From NCBI RefSeq assembly GCF_020165985.1, contig NZ_JAIUKZ010000008.1, forward strand, positions 186,001-250,000: 64,000 nucleotides of DNA. Reading direction: 5' to 3'. The stretch is from Bacillus sp. RAR_GA_16 (GTDB lineage: Bacteria; Bacillota; Bacilli; Bacillales; Guptibacillaceae). Shown piece by piece: positions 1 to 8,705 of this stretch; within the stretch, counting starts at the first letter, position 1, and each line of letters opens with the position of its first letter. The notes beneath the pieces were generated by a model. It was not told the origin of the DNA, searched no databases, and saw nothing but the letters and a program-made list of their open reading frames with translations. The translations under genes and the position numbers were made by a program.

Positions 1-127
1 TTTCATATGTATTTCTTTCTTTATTATAAGAGTAATGTCGATTCATGTAAAAAACTAATTGGCTAAATACAAAAAAACTTTGAATTCGAAGCTTTGTTAC
101 TTTTAAACGTTTCATTTTTTGAAGTGA

Positions 128-156
128 TTGACGAATATGAAAACCTTGCCTATACT
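128..156 (+). promoter_or_regulatory. sigma-A promoter of the DUF3900 gene
   Basis: TTGACG at 128-133 and TATACT at 151-156 are separated by 17 nt, close to the sigma-A consensus. The next gene starts 32 nt after the -10 box. Nothing else recognisable is seen in bases 1-127. Confidence 0.6.
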
Positions 157-188
157 GAATAAACGCAAACATAGAGACAGGTGATAAA

Positions 189-1262
189 ATGGAATTTAAA
201 ATGCAGTATCTTTCCTTTTACTTAATCCAAGTGGAAGGTAGCGGCGAAAGTGAAGAACGACGCTATAAGCATTATCAAACACTAGATGCAGATAGCTATG
301 AAGAAAGCTCTCTCAAAGACTTTCTCGATGGTGAATTAACGAAAATTATGAAACGAAAAGTGGATCGGCATGCTAAGTCTGAAGGTGCTCCAACAAAAAT
401 TGGTCGGTTTATTGTTGAACCGGGTCATGAGCTCACATCCAATCCCAACTATAATTTATTTGATCGCACACGATTTGCAGAGTCAGCGGATGACTTTGAA
501 ACATCCACTGACCAAATCGTACAAATGTACCTTGATACAAGTGCGATTAGAGGCGGGGTTTTAATCGTTGCTACGGCTAAACTAACGAAACTCTTTGATG
601 ACCCATTTCTCTTTATCTTAAAGTGTGACTTTGAACCGAAAGTGGCTACGATTACGGATGAAGATACGCTCATTCAAAATGTAGAGATGGCGATTACAAC
701 AAAAAGCATGAAATCCGTCCAATACCCCTACATGCCAGAAGAAGGCATGATCGACAGTGCCGAGATCAAAGTCCACCAGTCTTCTCACGCACGCTACTTC
801 GAAGACTTCTTGAAATGGGTCGAATACGAAAAGTCGATGCCTGAAATCGTTAAGACGCAAACGATGGGTATGGTCCAGGAACATATCCAGGAAACGTATC
901 AGGAAGAAAGTGAAGAACGAGAAGAGTTCGAACAGGCAATGGAGGAATGGTCTCAGAGTCCGAAGCGTGAGCTACAGGAGCGCTTCACAACCGAGCAGGT
1001 CGTTGAAGCGACCTCACAGATTGTCGAACACTCCCCTGACGTTGAGTGGAAGCTAAAGCTTGACCACGTATCCGTGAAAGCGATGCTGTCTGACTTTGGC
1101 GAATCGATTCATCTTGCGAAGGTGAACGGGAAGTACGTACTTGCAATCGAAGCCGATTCGATTACGTTTGAAAAAGGATTCTCGCCTGTCGAGTTTCATA
1201 AGCCTGATACGCTTCAGGAAGTGGTGGAACGAATTTATAAGAAGAATGAGAATGAGTCATAA
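189..1262 (+). CDS. DUF3900 domain-containing protein
   Basis: A 357-residue soluble protein that I recognise as a member of the DUF3900 family of Bacillaceae; its function is unknown. There is no signal peptide or membrane segment. The middle (about residues 200-270) is very acidic and Glu-rich. An AGGTGA ribosome site precedes the ATG at 189; an in-frame ATG at 198 is an alternative start. The gene has its own sigma-A promoter. No hairpin terminator is obvious in the 113-bp gap to the aldo/keto reductase, so some read-through is possible. The family call is from memory of conserved N-terminal blocks such as GRFIVEPGHELTSNPNYN. Confidence 0.75.
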   Translation: MEFKMQYLSFYLIQVEGSGESEERRYKHYQTLDADSYEESSLKDFLDGELTKIMKRKVDRHAKSEGAPTKIGRFIVEPGHELTSNPNYNLFDRTRFAESADDFETSTDQIVQMYLDTSAIRGGVLIVATAKLTKLFDDPFLFILKCDFEPKVATITDEDTLIQNVEMAITTKSMKSVQYPYMPEEGMIDSAEIKVHQSSHARYFEDFLKWVEYEKSMPEIVKTQTMGMVQEHIQETYQEESEEREEFEQAMEEWSQSPKRELQERFTTEQVVEATSQIVEHSPDVEWKLKLDHVSVKAMLSDFGESIHLAKVNGKYVLAIEADSITFEKGFSPVEFHKPDTLQEVVERIYKKNENES

Positions 1263-1384
1263 TAGCAAAAATATAAAGGCTATTCGTTTCAATCCCATAT
1301 CGATAATAAGTCTAGCCCTTTTGTTTTATCCTCTCTCTAGCCGGGTAAAAACCACTATCATTAGAGTAAGGTGGTATGACATTT

Positions 1385-2380
1385 ATGAAACCCTTTGAAC
1401 AAGCGTTAAAACATCAAGTAGGATTAGGTACAGCACCACTCGGTAATATGTTTCGAGAAGTGCCAGAGGATGAAGCTCTGACAACGATACAAACAGCATG
1501 GGATCAAGGCATTCGTTATTTTGACACTGCCCCTTTTTATGGAGCAGGCTTGGCAGAGATGCGTCTTGGTAACGTGTTGTCAAAGTATAATCGTGATGAT
1601 TATGTATTGAGTACGAAAGTTGGCCGTTATGTAACGGATGACACAGAAGACAAGGAAGGCTTATTCCAATATGCTCGCAATAATAAAGTGATTACTGATT
1701 ACACGGAAGATGCAACGAAGAGGTCTATTGAACAAAGCCTTGAACGATTGAAAACTGATCGCTTAGACTTTGTTTTCGTTCACGACGTTTCACCAGATTT
1801 CCATGGAGATGAGTGGATTGGAAAGTTTGAAGAGGCGCGTATAGGAGCATTTCGAGTATTGACACAACTGCGAGAAGAAGGCGTTATCAAATCTTGGGGG
1901 CTTGGTGTCAATACAACAGAACCGATCGAGATAGCGATGGATCTCGAAGAATTCCGACCTGATGTATGCTTATCAGCTACACAATACACATTGCTTCAGC
2001 ATGACCGAGCGCTACAGCGTATGATGAAGAAAGCTGAAGAAAAGGATGTAGCGATTGTTGTTGGAGCACCGTATAACTCTGGTGTTTTACTAGGCGGTGA
2101 TCATTATAATTACGAGAAAGCTGATGACGATATTATTACTAAGGTAAATAAGTTAAAAGAAATAAGTAAAAAATACGATGTTCCTTTAAAAGCAGCTGCT
2201 TTACAATTTTCAACTTCTCACCCTGCTGTAAAATCTGTGATTCCAGGTTCAACACGTCCTGATCGGATAAAAGAAGATATCAAAATGATCCAACACGATA
2301 TTCCTAAAGCTTTCTGGGATGAATTATTACAAAAGGGTTTTATCTCTCCTCATGCACCTTTACCTACTAGAATCAAATAA
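1385..2380 (+). CDS. Aldo/keto reductase family protein
   Basis: A 331-residue NAD(P)H-dependent aldo/keto reductase expected to interconvert carbonyls and alcohols on small sugars or aldehydes in the cytosol. With the start at 1385 the catalytic tetrad is visible: D47 (FDTAP), Y52, K78 (STKVG) and H133 (FVHD). The sequence resembles the D-threo-aldose 1-dehydrogenase or L-fucose dehydrogenase-like branch, but the substrate cannot be read from sequence. An in-frame ATG exists at 1376, but the AAGGTGG ribosome site ends at 1374, leaving 1 nt to that ATG and 10 nt to 1385, so 1385 is preferred. An intrinsic terminator follows directly. Confidence 0.85.
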   Translation: MKPFEQALKHQVGLGTAPLGNMFREVPEDEALTTIQTAWDQGIRYFDTAPFYGAGLAEMRLGNVLSKYNRDDYVLSTKVGRYVTDDTEDKEGLFQYARNNKVITDYTEDATKRSIEQSLERLKTDRLDFVFVHDVSPDFHGDEWIGKFEEARIGAFRVLTQLREEGVIKSWGLGVNTTEPIEIAMDLEEFRPDVCLSATQYTLLQHDRALQRMMKKAEEKDVAIVVGAPYNSGVLLGGDHYNYEKADDDIITKVNKLKEISKKYDVPLKAAALQFSTSHPAVKSVIPGSTRPDRIKEDIKMIQHDIPKAFWDELLQKGFISPHAPLPTRIK

Positions 2381-2396
2381 GTATCTTAACTAAACC

Positions 2397-2429
2397 AAAA
2401 TGGACTTCTCTACTGGAAGTCCATTTTTT
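2397..2429. terminator. Bidirectional intrinsic terminator
   Basis: Perfect 12-bp stem AAAATGGACTTC / GAAGTCCATTTT with a 7-nt loop and T-runs on both strands. It lies between the convergent aldo/keto reductase and EVE-HNH genes. Confidence 0.85.
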
Positions 2430-2450
2430 AAAATTTACTTTAATAAAAAT

Positions 2451-3371
2451 TTACTTTCTCATCCTCTTCCGTTTATGCCATTTGAAATATACTTTATTTT
2501 CGGGATGGATGTTAATCTTTTTGCGTTGACTTAATCCGTACATGGCATAATCTTTTTCTTGAATACTTGAAGAAATGTGTAATCGCCCCTGGCCATCAAA
2601 AGCAATCAACCCTCCCTCATATAAAGCGGCATGATTTCGACAAAGTAGCAGCCCATTAAATTGATCCAATCGCTCGTCATTTGAGCAATCCTTCCACGGT
2701 TTAGCGTGGCTTGCTTTTAGTAACTCTGGAAGTTTAATGGCACAGAGAGCACACTGACCTTCCCATAACGGAGCTACTTCATTCTGAAACTTTAACTTTC
2801 CCCATCTCATTTTCATTTTTGCTTCTGATTCTATCTCCGTAATTACTGGAATTAATGTATTACGTTCTGTTCTTCTAACTTCATCTACTGTTAACTCTAA
2901 TTGCTCTTCATTTATACGATAAAAATTAGACTCACTAATTAACTCAAGTAGCTTAATTGTTAGTGCCTCATGACACGGATATAAATAACCGGGATTCCCG
3001 CTTGCATCATGTTGAAATGGTGCATATTTAAGAGGCAATAAAGGTGAGATCTCTTCAAATTTCTCTTTTACATTTAGCGGAACGTCCAACTCATGGTATT
3101 CTAGTTCCACTAAATATCCCTTATCGGAAATCGATTGATGCCATAAGGTAGAAGGTCTCCCCTCCTCTTTACAGTCACTCTCAGCAAGACTAACCGCAAC
3201 AATCTCTCCTTTAACATAGTGGAAAATCGGGTCTCCTTTTTTGACTTCTTTCAATCTTTTCCATGAGTGAGGCTCGTGCCCACCCTTATCTTCTTTCGGT
3301 GACCAGATCACCCCTGCTTCTTTTTCTTCAACATATGTATCTCCTTGCATGACAATAAAACTATTCATCAT
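2451..3371 (-). CDS. EVE-HNH nuclease, probable modification-dependent (type IV) restriction enzyme
   Basis: A 306-residue protein with an N-terminal EVE/PUA-like module (about residues 3-140; note FIVMQGDTY, WSPK and KKGDPIFHYVKGEIVAVS) and a C-terminal HNH nuclease. The HNH part shows C207-x2-C210, the ASHAKPW segment with H222, FNGLLL with N239, C244 and H247, matching the HNH_2 pattern. EVE-HNH proteins such as VcaM4I are known to cut DNA carrying modified cytosine; by analogy this one may restrict 5-methylcytosine-type DNA. The substrate is inferred. The gene stands alone with its own sigma-A promoter and no methyltransferase nearby, as expected for a type IV enzyme. Two adjacent ATGs (3371 and 3368) sit 4 and 7 nt from GGAGG, so 3368 is equally likely. 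Confidence 0.8.
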   Translation of the reverse strand: MMNSFIVMQGDTYVEEKEAGVIWSPKEDKGGHEPHSWKRLKEVKKGDPIFHYVKGEIVAVSLAESDCKEEGRPSTLWHQSISDKGYLVELEYHELDVPLNVKEKFEEISPLLPLKYAPFQHDASGNPGYLYPCHEALTIKLLELISESNFYRINEEQLELTVDEVRRTERNTLIPVITEIESEAKMKMRWGKLKFQNEVAPLWEGQCALCAIKLPELLKASHAKPWKDCSNDERLDQFNGLLLCRNHAALYEGGLIAFDGQGRLHISSSIQEKDYAMYGLSQRKKINIHPENKVYFKWHKRKRMRK

Positions 3372-3427
3372 TCTTCCTCCAACTGTTGTGCTTATTTCTC
3401 TAGTTGTTTAGACGCTATCCCTGTTAA

Positions 3428-3456
3428 AGTATATGGTTGATTTGTAAATCATTCAA
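3428..3456 (-). promoter_or_regulatory. sigma-A promoter of the EVE-HNH gene
   Basis: On the minus strand TTGAAT and TATACT are separated by 17 nt, placing the transcription start roughly 50 nt upstream of the EVE-HNH start codon. Confidence 0.6.
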
Positions 3457-3500
3457 GTTATTGCGTATCTTACATAAATATTTGTAGTTCACTACTCCAT

Positions 3501-3527
3501 AAAAAAAGACCGAGCAGGCTCGATCTT
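3501..3527 (-). terminator. Intrinsic terminator of the SDR gene
   Basis: Stem GATCGAGC / GCTCGGTC (one G-T pair) with a 2-nt loop, followed on the minus strand by seven T residues, 30 nt after the SDR stop codon. Confidence 0.8.
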
Positions 3528-3557
3528 ATGCTACCATTCTATAAAAATGAGTCGTTA

Positions 3558-4298
3558 CTATTGCTGCATTGGTCGGACAACTACTTCGTTGACATTCACA
3601 TAATCAGGTTGCGTTACTGCATACACCACAGCACGGGCAATATCATCCGCTTGAAGAGTTTTCATTGAAGAAGCACGATCCTTAAACATGTTAAGCACCT
3701 CTTCATCCGTAATGTGATGAGCTAGTTCCGTTTCTACAGCACCAGGGGATATATTTGTGACACGTACACCCGTCTTTGATAATTCCTTTTCAAGTCCCAT
3801 CGATAGCGCCCTTACTGCATATTTTGTCGCACTGTAGACAGCACTTGAAGCAAATACTTCATGGCCCGCTACACTTGATACGTTAATAATATGACCACTT
3901 TCTTGTTTTAACATATCAGGCAGTGCTGCATGAATTCCATATAGAACACCTTTAATATTCACATCTACCATTTGACTCCATTGATCGACCTCATCGTTTT
4001 TCATAAAGGATAGAAGCATCACTCCGGCATTATTGACGACGATGTCAACCTTTCCAAATTCTTGTTTGGCTTTCTCAACGAGCTGCTCCATGTCTTCTTT
4101 TTTTGTAACATCTGTTTTCACTACCAAGGCTTTTCCATTTGATTGGTTTGTGATGAAGCTAGCTAAGTCAGTTAGTTTTTCTTCACGACGAGCTGCAAGC
4201 ACAAGACTTGCTCCTTCGTTCGCAAGATGTTTCGCTATCGCTTCTCCAATACCACTACTAGCTCCAGTTACAACTGCTACTTTTCCATCAAGTTTCAT
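3558..4298 (-). CDS. SDR family NAD(P)-dependent oxidoreductase
   Basis: A 246-residue classical short-chain dehydrogenase. Visible motifs are the cofactor loop TGASSGIG (11-18), NNAG (89-92), N114, catalytic S142, and Y155-x3-K159. R37-R38 after the second beta strand suggest NADP preference. It most resembles the YdfG-like group acting on 3-hydroxy acids or carbonyls, but the substrate is not determined. A GGAGG-type site precedes the ATG. It is transcribed alone on the minus strand between the fbp hairpin and its own terminator. Confidence 0.85.
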   Translation of the reverse strand: MKLDGKVAVVTGASSGIGEAIAKHLANEGASLVLAARREEKLTDLASFITNQSNGKALVVKTDVTKKEDMEQLVEKAKQEFGKVDIVVNNAGVMLLSFMKNDEVDQWSQMVDVNIKGVLYGIHAALPDMLKQESGHIINVSSVAGHEVFASSAVYSATKYAVRALSMGLEKELSKTGVRVTNISPGAVETELAHHITDEEVLNMFKDRASSMKTLQADDIARAVVYAVTQPDYVNVNEVVVRPMQQ

Positions 4299-4383
4299 CG
4301 ATTAATCGCCTCCGCTAAATTTTAGTTATTCCTATTGACTTTAGCATAATCCCCTAAAAATTTTGAATTTTATGCTCAATAAT

Positions 4384-4423
4384 GAAACGCCCCATCAAAA
4401 TCGAAGCTTTGTTGGGGCGTTTC
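4384..4423 (-). terminator. Hairpin after fbp
   Basis: Perfect 10-bp stem GAAACGCCCC / GGGGCGTTTC with a 20-nt loop, 22 bp downstream of the fbp stop. The T-tract on the minus strand is weak, so termination efficiency is uncertain. Confidence 0.6.
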
Positions 4424-4444
4424 GTTTTAGAAATACATAGACCG

Positions 4445-6376
4445 CTAATTGATATACCGATATTCCATCAATCGGTTTAAAATATGAACTTCCTGAAGAA
4501 TCTCTTCTCCAATGTTTGTTTCACGAACTTTTTTTCTTTCTAATTCTTTATCGACTAATCGTTTTACTGATAATACATCTGCCCCGTGTAATAAAACTTC
4601 TTCCTTAGAATTAAATAGTTTATGAGCAACAAGCTGCATGCCGTAAGAATTAAATAATAACGTGTATCCTGCAATACCTGTTGTTGATTGATAAGCTTTC
4701 GAGAAACCTCCATCAATCACAATCATCTTTCCATTTGCTTTAATTGGATTTTCTCCATCAATTTCTTTAACAGGCGTATGTCCATTAATAATATGACCTT
4801 GATCAGGATTAAGTTCAAATTCTGTTAGAATTTGACGACAAATCTCTTCTTCCTCACGCAAGTGATAATAAGGATTTTTTCTTTCTTTATGGCTCTTCTT
4901 ATCACTTATAAAATATCTTTCAAATGTCGTCATTTCCCTCTTACCGAACAGAGAAGAATATTCACCTGTCCATAAATACCAAACCATATCTGTCGAGAGG
5001 TCAGCTGTTTCCTCAGGATGTGCGAAAGCATGGCGTAAATAGTTCTCAAAAACATCAAGTAACTCTCGACCAGCATACGGTTTATTTTCGATGATCATTT
5101 TTTCCATATTGCCATTCTCATCAAGAGGGATACATCCATGAATTAATAAATTCCCATTGTACTTTAAATAAAGACTGCCTTTTTTCATAAGGAAGTTCAT
5201 ATGTCTTGCAAGCTTTTCGGAGTGTTGCACTGAAAACAAAAGCTTGTTGATGACCTCTTCTTCCTCCTCTAAAAGCTGATCAGGTTGATCTGGATTAATG
5301 GTTGAAAAACAGGTATTTTCCAACGAATACGTTTGCCCATGAATCGTTATGGATTTTTCTTGATAATCAATTTTCTCTAATAAAAGTCGTTCAGACATAT
5401 TAAAGTAAGATCTTCTCTTGATGATTGGGCTCTCGAGCTTAAACTGAATCATCGTAATCGCCTGATGGATTTTTGTAATTTGGCATTTTTCATGACTCGT
5501 TTGTTTCTCGTCGGATTCTCTCTTTGGCGCAAAAGCGGGATTATCATCATAATATTTTTCTGCGAGATTCAGTAAAGGTCTGAGATTTATGCCATAAACA
5601 TCTTCAATAATTTCTAAATTGTTGTATCTAGCACAGATACGAATAATATTTGCCAGACATACTTTAGATCCTGCAAACGCACCAATCCAAAGAACATCAT
5701 GGTTTCCCCATTGAATATCTACTGAATGATAGTGAATAAGGGTATCCATAATTTTGTCAGGTTCTGGGCCCCGATCATAGATATCCCCTACAACGTGAAG
5801 ATGATCTACAACGAGTCGTTGTGTTGTATAGGCAAGCCCAGTGATTAGCTTATCAGCTTGGTTCAGAGAAATAATTTGTTGGAGAATTTTATTATAATAA
5901 GGCTCTTTATTCGTAAGATCAGCCGTTTTATAGAGAAGCTCTTCAATGACATAAACAAACTGAGTAGGTAAAGCTTTACGTAATTTAGAACGTGTATATT
6001 TCGAAGAGGCATACGAAATGAGCTTTAACATACGCTCAATGATCACCGTATACCATTCGTATAATTCATTATCACTGCTAAATGAATGTTTAATTAGGTT
6101 GATTTTTTCTTCTGGATAGTAAACAAGCGTCGCAAATTCATTTAGCTCATCCTCTGGTAATTCATCTTTAAACAAGTCAGAAATTTTCTCTTTCACTTTA
6201 CCTGAGCCATTACGCAGCACATGTTGAAAGGCTTGGTACTCCCCATGTAAATCACTTACAAAATGTTCCGTTCCCTTTGGTAGATTAAGAATAGCTTTAA
6301 GGTTAATGATTTCAGTTACAACTTTTTCTTCACTATCATATTTCTGGGCGAGTAAATCCAAATGTTTTGTATTCAA
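4445..6376 (-). CDS. fbp: Fructose-1,6-bisphosphatase, class III
   Basis: A 643-residue class III fructose-1,6-bisphosphatase, the gluconeogenic enzyme that converts fructose 1,6-bisphosphate to fructose 6-phosphate. The length matches the Firmicutes family. Calcineurin-like metal-binding motifs are present in order: SDLHGEY (D42, H44), GDIYDRGPE (D198, D201, R202), GNHD (224-227), and INGHTP near residue 545. It is monocistronic between hairpins. A 270-bp gap upstream of its start carries no gene; it holds the folD terminator and presumably the fbp promoter, which I could not fix with confidence. Confidence 0.95.
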   Translation of the reverse strand: MNTKHLDLLAQKYDSEEKVVTEIINLKAILNLPKGTEHFVSDLHGEYQAFQHVLRNGSGKVKEKISDLFKDELPEDELNEFATLVYYPEEKINLIKHSFSSDNELYEWYTVIIERMLKLISYASSKYTRSKLRKALPTQFVYVIEELLYKTADLTNKEPYYNKILQQIISLNQADKLITGLAYTTQRLVVDHLHVVGDIYDRGPEPDKIMDTLIHYHSVDIQWGNHDVLWIGAFAGSKVCLANIIRICARYNNLEIIEDVYGINLRPLLNLAEKYYDDNPAFAPKRESDEKQTSHEKCQITKIHQAITMIQFKLESPIIKRRSYFNMSERLLLEKIDYQEKSITIHGQTYSLENTCFSTINPDQPDQLLEEEEEVINKLLFSVQHSEKLARHMNFLMKKGSLYLKYNGNLLIHGCIPLDENGNMEKMIIENKPYAGRELLDVFENYLRHAFAHPEETADLSTDMVWYLWTGEYSSLFGKREMTTFERYFISDKKSHKERKNPYYHLREEEEICRQILTEFELNPDQGHIINGHTPVKEIDGENPIKANGKMIVIDGGFSKAYQSTTGIAGYTLLFNSYGMQLVAHKLFNSKEEVLLHGADVLSVKRLVDKELERKKVRETNIGEEILQEVHILNRLMEYRYIN

Positions 6377-6572
6377 ACGAATGTATCCCCTTTCAAATTA
6401 CTGCAAGGTATAAGATGAGAATAATAGTAGTCTTACTGCTTTTTCAAAATAATTCTTTATATTGATAGTAACATATTAACAAAACACTAGAATAGAGAAT
6501 AAATCAGTCCTAGCTAACCAATAAGATGAAATAGAATGGCTCACTACATGATTAATAAATATTTTTAGTATG

Positions 6573-6636
6573 AAAAAAAGCAGTTTCTTTTGGCGTGCTT
6601 ATACAAAGCGTTACGACCAAAGAAACTACTTTTTTA
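6573..6636 (-). terminator. Intrinsic terminator of folD
   Basis: Long imperfect stem built on AGTTTCTTTGG / CCAAAGAAACT with one bulged T and a loop of about 20 nt, ending on the minus strand in seven T residues just after folD. Confidence 0.8.
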
Positions 6637-6645
6637 ACTAAATGG

Positions 6646-7488
6646 TTAGAGCGTTTTTTCAGCTGCATCAACAGTATGTTTTAATAGCATCGCGATTGTC
6701 ACTGGGCCCACGCCGCCCGGCACTGGTGTAATATAAGAAGCTTTCTTTGCAGCCGCTTCATATTCCACATCTCCAACGTTCCCTTTATTATATCCAGCAT
6801 CCAGCACGACAGCTCCGTCCTTAACCCAGTCACCTTTAATAAATTCAGGCTTTCCTACTGCAGCAATGACGATATCTGCTTGCCCAACATGTGAAGCAAG
6901 GTTAGTCGTTCTAGAATGACACGTTGTTACTGTTGCATTTTCATTTAATAAAAGAGCAGATACTGGTTTTCCTAAAATCGGGCTACGACCAACCACAACA
7001 GCATGCTTTCCTTCAGCTTGTATATCGTAGTCTTCCATGATTTTCATAATTGCAGCAGGTGTACACGATGGGTAGGTTCCAAAGCCAAGAGCGGTTTGGC
7101 CATATCCAGCACTCGTAACACCATCAACGTCCTTCTCGATTGCAATGGTTTCAAAAGCAAGACGTTCATCAATTTGAGATGGAACAGGGTGTTGAAGCAA
7201 TATCCCATGCACAGAAGCATCCTGGTTTAACTCTTTAATTGTTTCTACGAGTGTTTCCGTTGTTGTGTCTTCAGAGAGGTGAATTTTTTTAGAGGTAATG
7301 CCAACCCGCTCACACGCATTGCCCTTCATTCTTACATAAGTCTCAGACGATGGATCATCTCCAACAAGTATCGTAACAAGGCTTGGCGTTACATTTTTTT
7401 CTTTAAGAGATGCGACTCTTGTCTTCAACTCTTCCTTAATGCGATTAGCAACTGCTTTACCGTCTAAAATTTTGGTTTCGTTTGTCAT
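6646..7488 (-). CDS. folD: Bifunctional methylenetetrahydrofolate dehydrogenase / methenyltetrahydrofolate cyclohydrolase
   Basis: FolD, 280 residues, interconverts 5,10-methylene-, methenyl- and 10-formyl-tetrahydrofolate to supply one-carbon units for purines and formyl-Met. It shows Y51-x3-K55 (catalytic lysine), Q99 in LLQHPVP, DVDG (120-123), the cofactor loop VGRSPILGKP (165-174) and a C-terminal PGGVGPVT. The start is the ATG at 7488, 7 nt after GGAGG. The open frame continues 25 codons further upstream, but that stretch overlaps a ZTP riboswitch and is not coding. A terminator follows and no other gene shares the transcript. Confidence 0.97.
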   Translation of the reverse strand: MTNETKILDGKAVANRIKEELKTRVASLKEKNVTPSLVTILVGDDPSSETYVRMKGNACERVGITSKKIHLSEDTTTETLVETIKELNQDASVHGILLQHPVPSQIDERLAFETIAIEKDVDGVTSAGYGQTALGFGTYPSCTPAAIMKIMEDYDIQAEGKHAVVVGRSPILGKPVSALLLNENATVTTCHSRTTNLASHVGQADIVIAAVGKPEFIKGDWVKDGAVVLDAGYNKGNVGDVEYEAAAKKASYITPVPGGVGPVTIAMLLKHTVDAAEKTL

Positions 7489-7535
7489 ATGAACTCCTCC
7501 TGAAAATTGGTAAAGAATGAGTTTTCTCATTTCTT

Positions 7536-7608
7536 CGCCCAGACGACCGGCATAGTACGTCACAGCTCCCCTGTGGTTATTTCCACATTTGTCGTCAGTT
7601 ACTGCAAC
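7536..7608 (-). promoter_or_regulatory. ZTP (pfl) riboswitch upstream of folD
   Basis: On the minus strand the leader carries the ZTP aptamer landmarks in order: AACTGACGACA, a GTGGAAATAACCAC hairpin, GGGGAGC, then GCCGGTCGTCTGGGC. The usual GGCG/CGCC pairing is here GACG/CGTC, a compensatory change that argues for a real fold. ZTP/ZMP signals low 10-formyl-tetrahydrofolate and is known to switch on folD-type genes. A weak hairpin around ATGAG / CTCAT lies between the aptamer and the ribosome site; whether the expression platform works by transcription or translation is not clear. Confidence 0.88.
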
Positions 7609-7814
7609 AATTGATTTCTACGGATATAGTAGCATAAAACATCAAAAAACGAAAGATAATCTGAAATACTCGCTACTAAAAGTGAACAAAAACACTTAAT
7701 AATCGACTATTGTTCGTGTATCTCAAAATCATTCATTCGATTATAATTGTTCAATTAGGATTTAAACTGGACTCCAAGCTTTATGGAAAATCATATTTCT
7801 TTGTATAAGAACAC

Positions 7815-7852
7815 AAAAAACCTCAAATAGCTTTTACTATTCGAGGTTTTTT
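7815..7852. terminator. Terminator of the tRNA operon
   Basis: Stem CCTCAAATAG / CTATTCGAGG (one mismatch), loop CTTTTA, flanked by A6 and T6 so it can work in both directions. It sits right after the last tRNA gene of the leftward cluster. Confidence 0.8.
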
Positions 7853-7857
7853 CAGAA

Positions 7858-7931
7858 TGCGCCTTAGAGGATTCGAACCTCTGACCCACAGCTTAGAAGG
7901 CTGTTGCTCTATCCTGCTGAGCTAAAGGCGC
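7858..7931 (-). tRNA. tRNA-Arg (anticodon TCT)
   Basis: Cloverleaf read on the minus strand. The acceptor stem is GCGCCTT / AAGGCGC, and the anticodon loop CTTCTAA gives TCT, reading AGA/AGG. CCA is not encoded, so this tRNA depends on the CCA-adding enzyme (the cca gene in this window). It is the last gene of the seven-tRNA operon, 91 bp after tRNA-Gly. Confidence 0.95.
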
Positions 7932-8022
7932 ATGATATAGAGAAACTATCTCATCCCAAGTATATCACGATTTAAATTAAGATGGGAAGGTCGTTCTCAT
8001 TTTCTTCTCCAAAAATATGTAT

Positions 8023-8096
8023 TGGAGCGGGTGATGGGGATCGAACCCACGACATCAGCTTGGAAGGCTGAGGTTTTACCACTAAACTACACCCGC
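8023..8096 (-). tRNA. tRNA-Gly (anticodon TCC)
   Basis: Minus-strand cloverleaf starting GCGGGTG, anticodon loop CTTCCAA giving TCC, 3' CCA encoded. Sixth gene of the operon. Confidence 0.96.
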
Positions 8097-8100
8097 AAAA

Positions 8101-8175
8101 TGGCTGGGCTAGCTGGATTCGAACCAACGCATGACGGAATCAAAATCCGTTGCCTTACCGCTTGGCTATAGCCCA
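8101..8175 (-). tRNA. tRNA-Gln (anticodon TTG)
   Basis: Minus-strand cloverleaf starting TGGGCTA, anticodon loop TTTTGAT giving TTG, 3' CCA encoded. Fifth gene of the operon. Confidence 0.96.
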
Positions 8176-8179
8176 ATCA

Positions 8180-8264
8180 TGGTGGAGGGGGACGGATTCG
8201 AACCGCCGAACCCTGAGGGAGCGGATTTACAGTCCGCCGCGTTTAGCCACTTCGCTACCCCTCC
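8180..8264 (-). tRNA. tRNA-Tyr (anticodon GTA)
   Basis: Minus-strand cloverleaf starting GGAGGGG with a long variable arm (class II), anticodon GTA in CTGTAAA, 3' CCA encoded. Fourth gene of the operon. Confidence 0.96.
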
Positions 8265-8280
8265 ATGATGAAATTGTTTA

Positions 8281-8357
8281 TGGTAGCGGCGGAGGGGATC
8301 GAACCCCCGACCTCACGGGTATGAACCGTACGCTCTAGCCAGCTGAGCTACACCGCC
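8281..8357 (-). tRNA. tRNA-Met (anticodon CAT), elongator type
   Basis: Minus-strand cloverleaf starting GGCGGTG with anticodon CAT and encoded CCA. Base 1 pairs with base 72 (G-T), so it lacks the unpaired end of an initiator tRNA. It does not resemble the lysidine-modified Ile(CAT) type. Third gene of the operon. Confidence 0.93.
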
Positions 8358-8371
8358 ACTTACATTATGTA

Positions 8372-8448
<77 letters not shown>

Positions 8449-8458
8449 AAGAAATATA

Positions 8459-8543
8459 TGGTGCGGGTGAAGGGACTTGAACCCCCACGTCGTAAGACAC
8501 TAGATCCTAAGTCTAGCGCGTCTGCCAATTCCGCCACACCCGC
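8459..8543 (-). tRNA. tRNA-Leu (anticodon TAG)
   Basis: Minus-strand class II cloverleaf starting GCGGGTG, with a long variable arm, anticodon TAG in CTTAGGA, and 3' CCA encoded. First gene after the operon promoter. Confidence 0.96.
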
Positions 8544-8570
8544 ATGTGCTGTGCATCAGCGACGTTAAAT

Positions 8571-8600
8571 AATATACCATTAGATCATCCAAGAAGTCAA
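8571..8600 (-). promoter_or_regulatory. sigma-A promoter of the tRNA operon
   Basis: On the minus strand TTGACT and TATATT are separated by 18 nt, with the start of tRNA-Leu about 28 nt downstream. No rRNA gene is adjacent, so this is a stand-alone tRNA operon. Confidence 0.7.
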
Positions 8601-8642
8601 TCATTATTCTAAAAAAACATAAAAAGTTTTTCTTGAGAAGTG

Positions 8643-8656
8643 TGAAAGCGTTGACA
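8643..8656 (+). promoter_or_regulatory. CcpA cre site overlapping the kynU -35 box
   Basis: TGAAAGCGTTGACA matches the 14-nt cre consensus TGWAANCGNTNWCA at every position. Its last six bases are the -35 hexamer of the kynU promoter, so bound CcpA should block RNA polymerase. Confidence 0.65.
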
Positions 8657-8679
8657 GGTCCTAATCCCTTTCATACGAT
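8651..8679 (+). promoter_or_regulatory. sigma-A promoter of kynU
   Basis: TTGACA at 8651-8656, a 17-nt spacer, and TACGAT at 8674-8679. The predicted start point (about 8686) lies just before the AAAGGAG ribosome site. Confidence 0.75.
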
Positions 8680-8705
8680 GAATGTTAGAAAAGGAGCTGA
8701 TTCTT

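Noticed and set aside
7489-7563. N-terminal extension of folD by 25 codons
   Set aside because: It coincides with the 3' part of the ZTP riboswitch and lacks a ribosome site, while the ATG at 7488 has a perfect one.
8150-8338. A 62-codon plus-strand frame
   Set aside because: It is the complement of the Gln, Tyr and Met tRNA genes.
8682-8705. Upstream ATG for kynU
   Set aside because: It lies 3 nt after the -10 box, before the expected transcription start.
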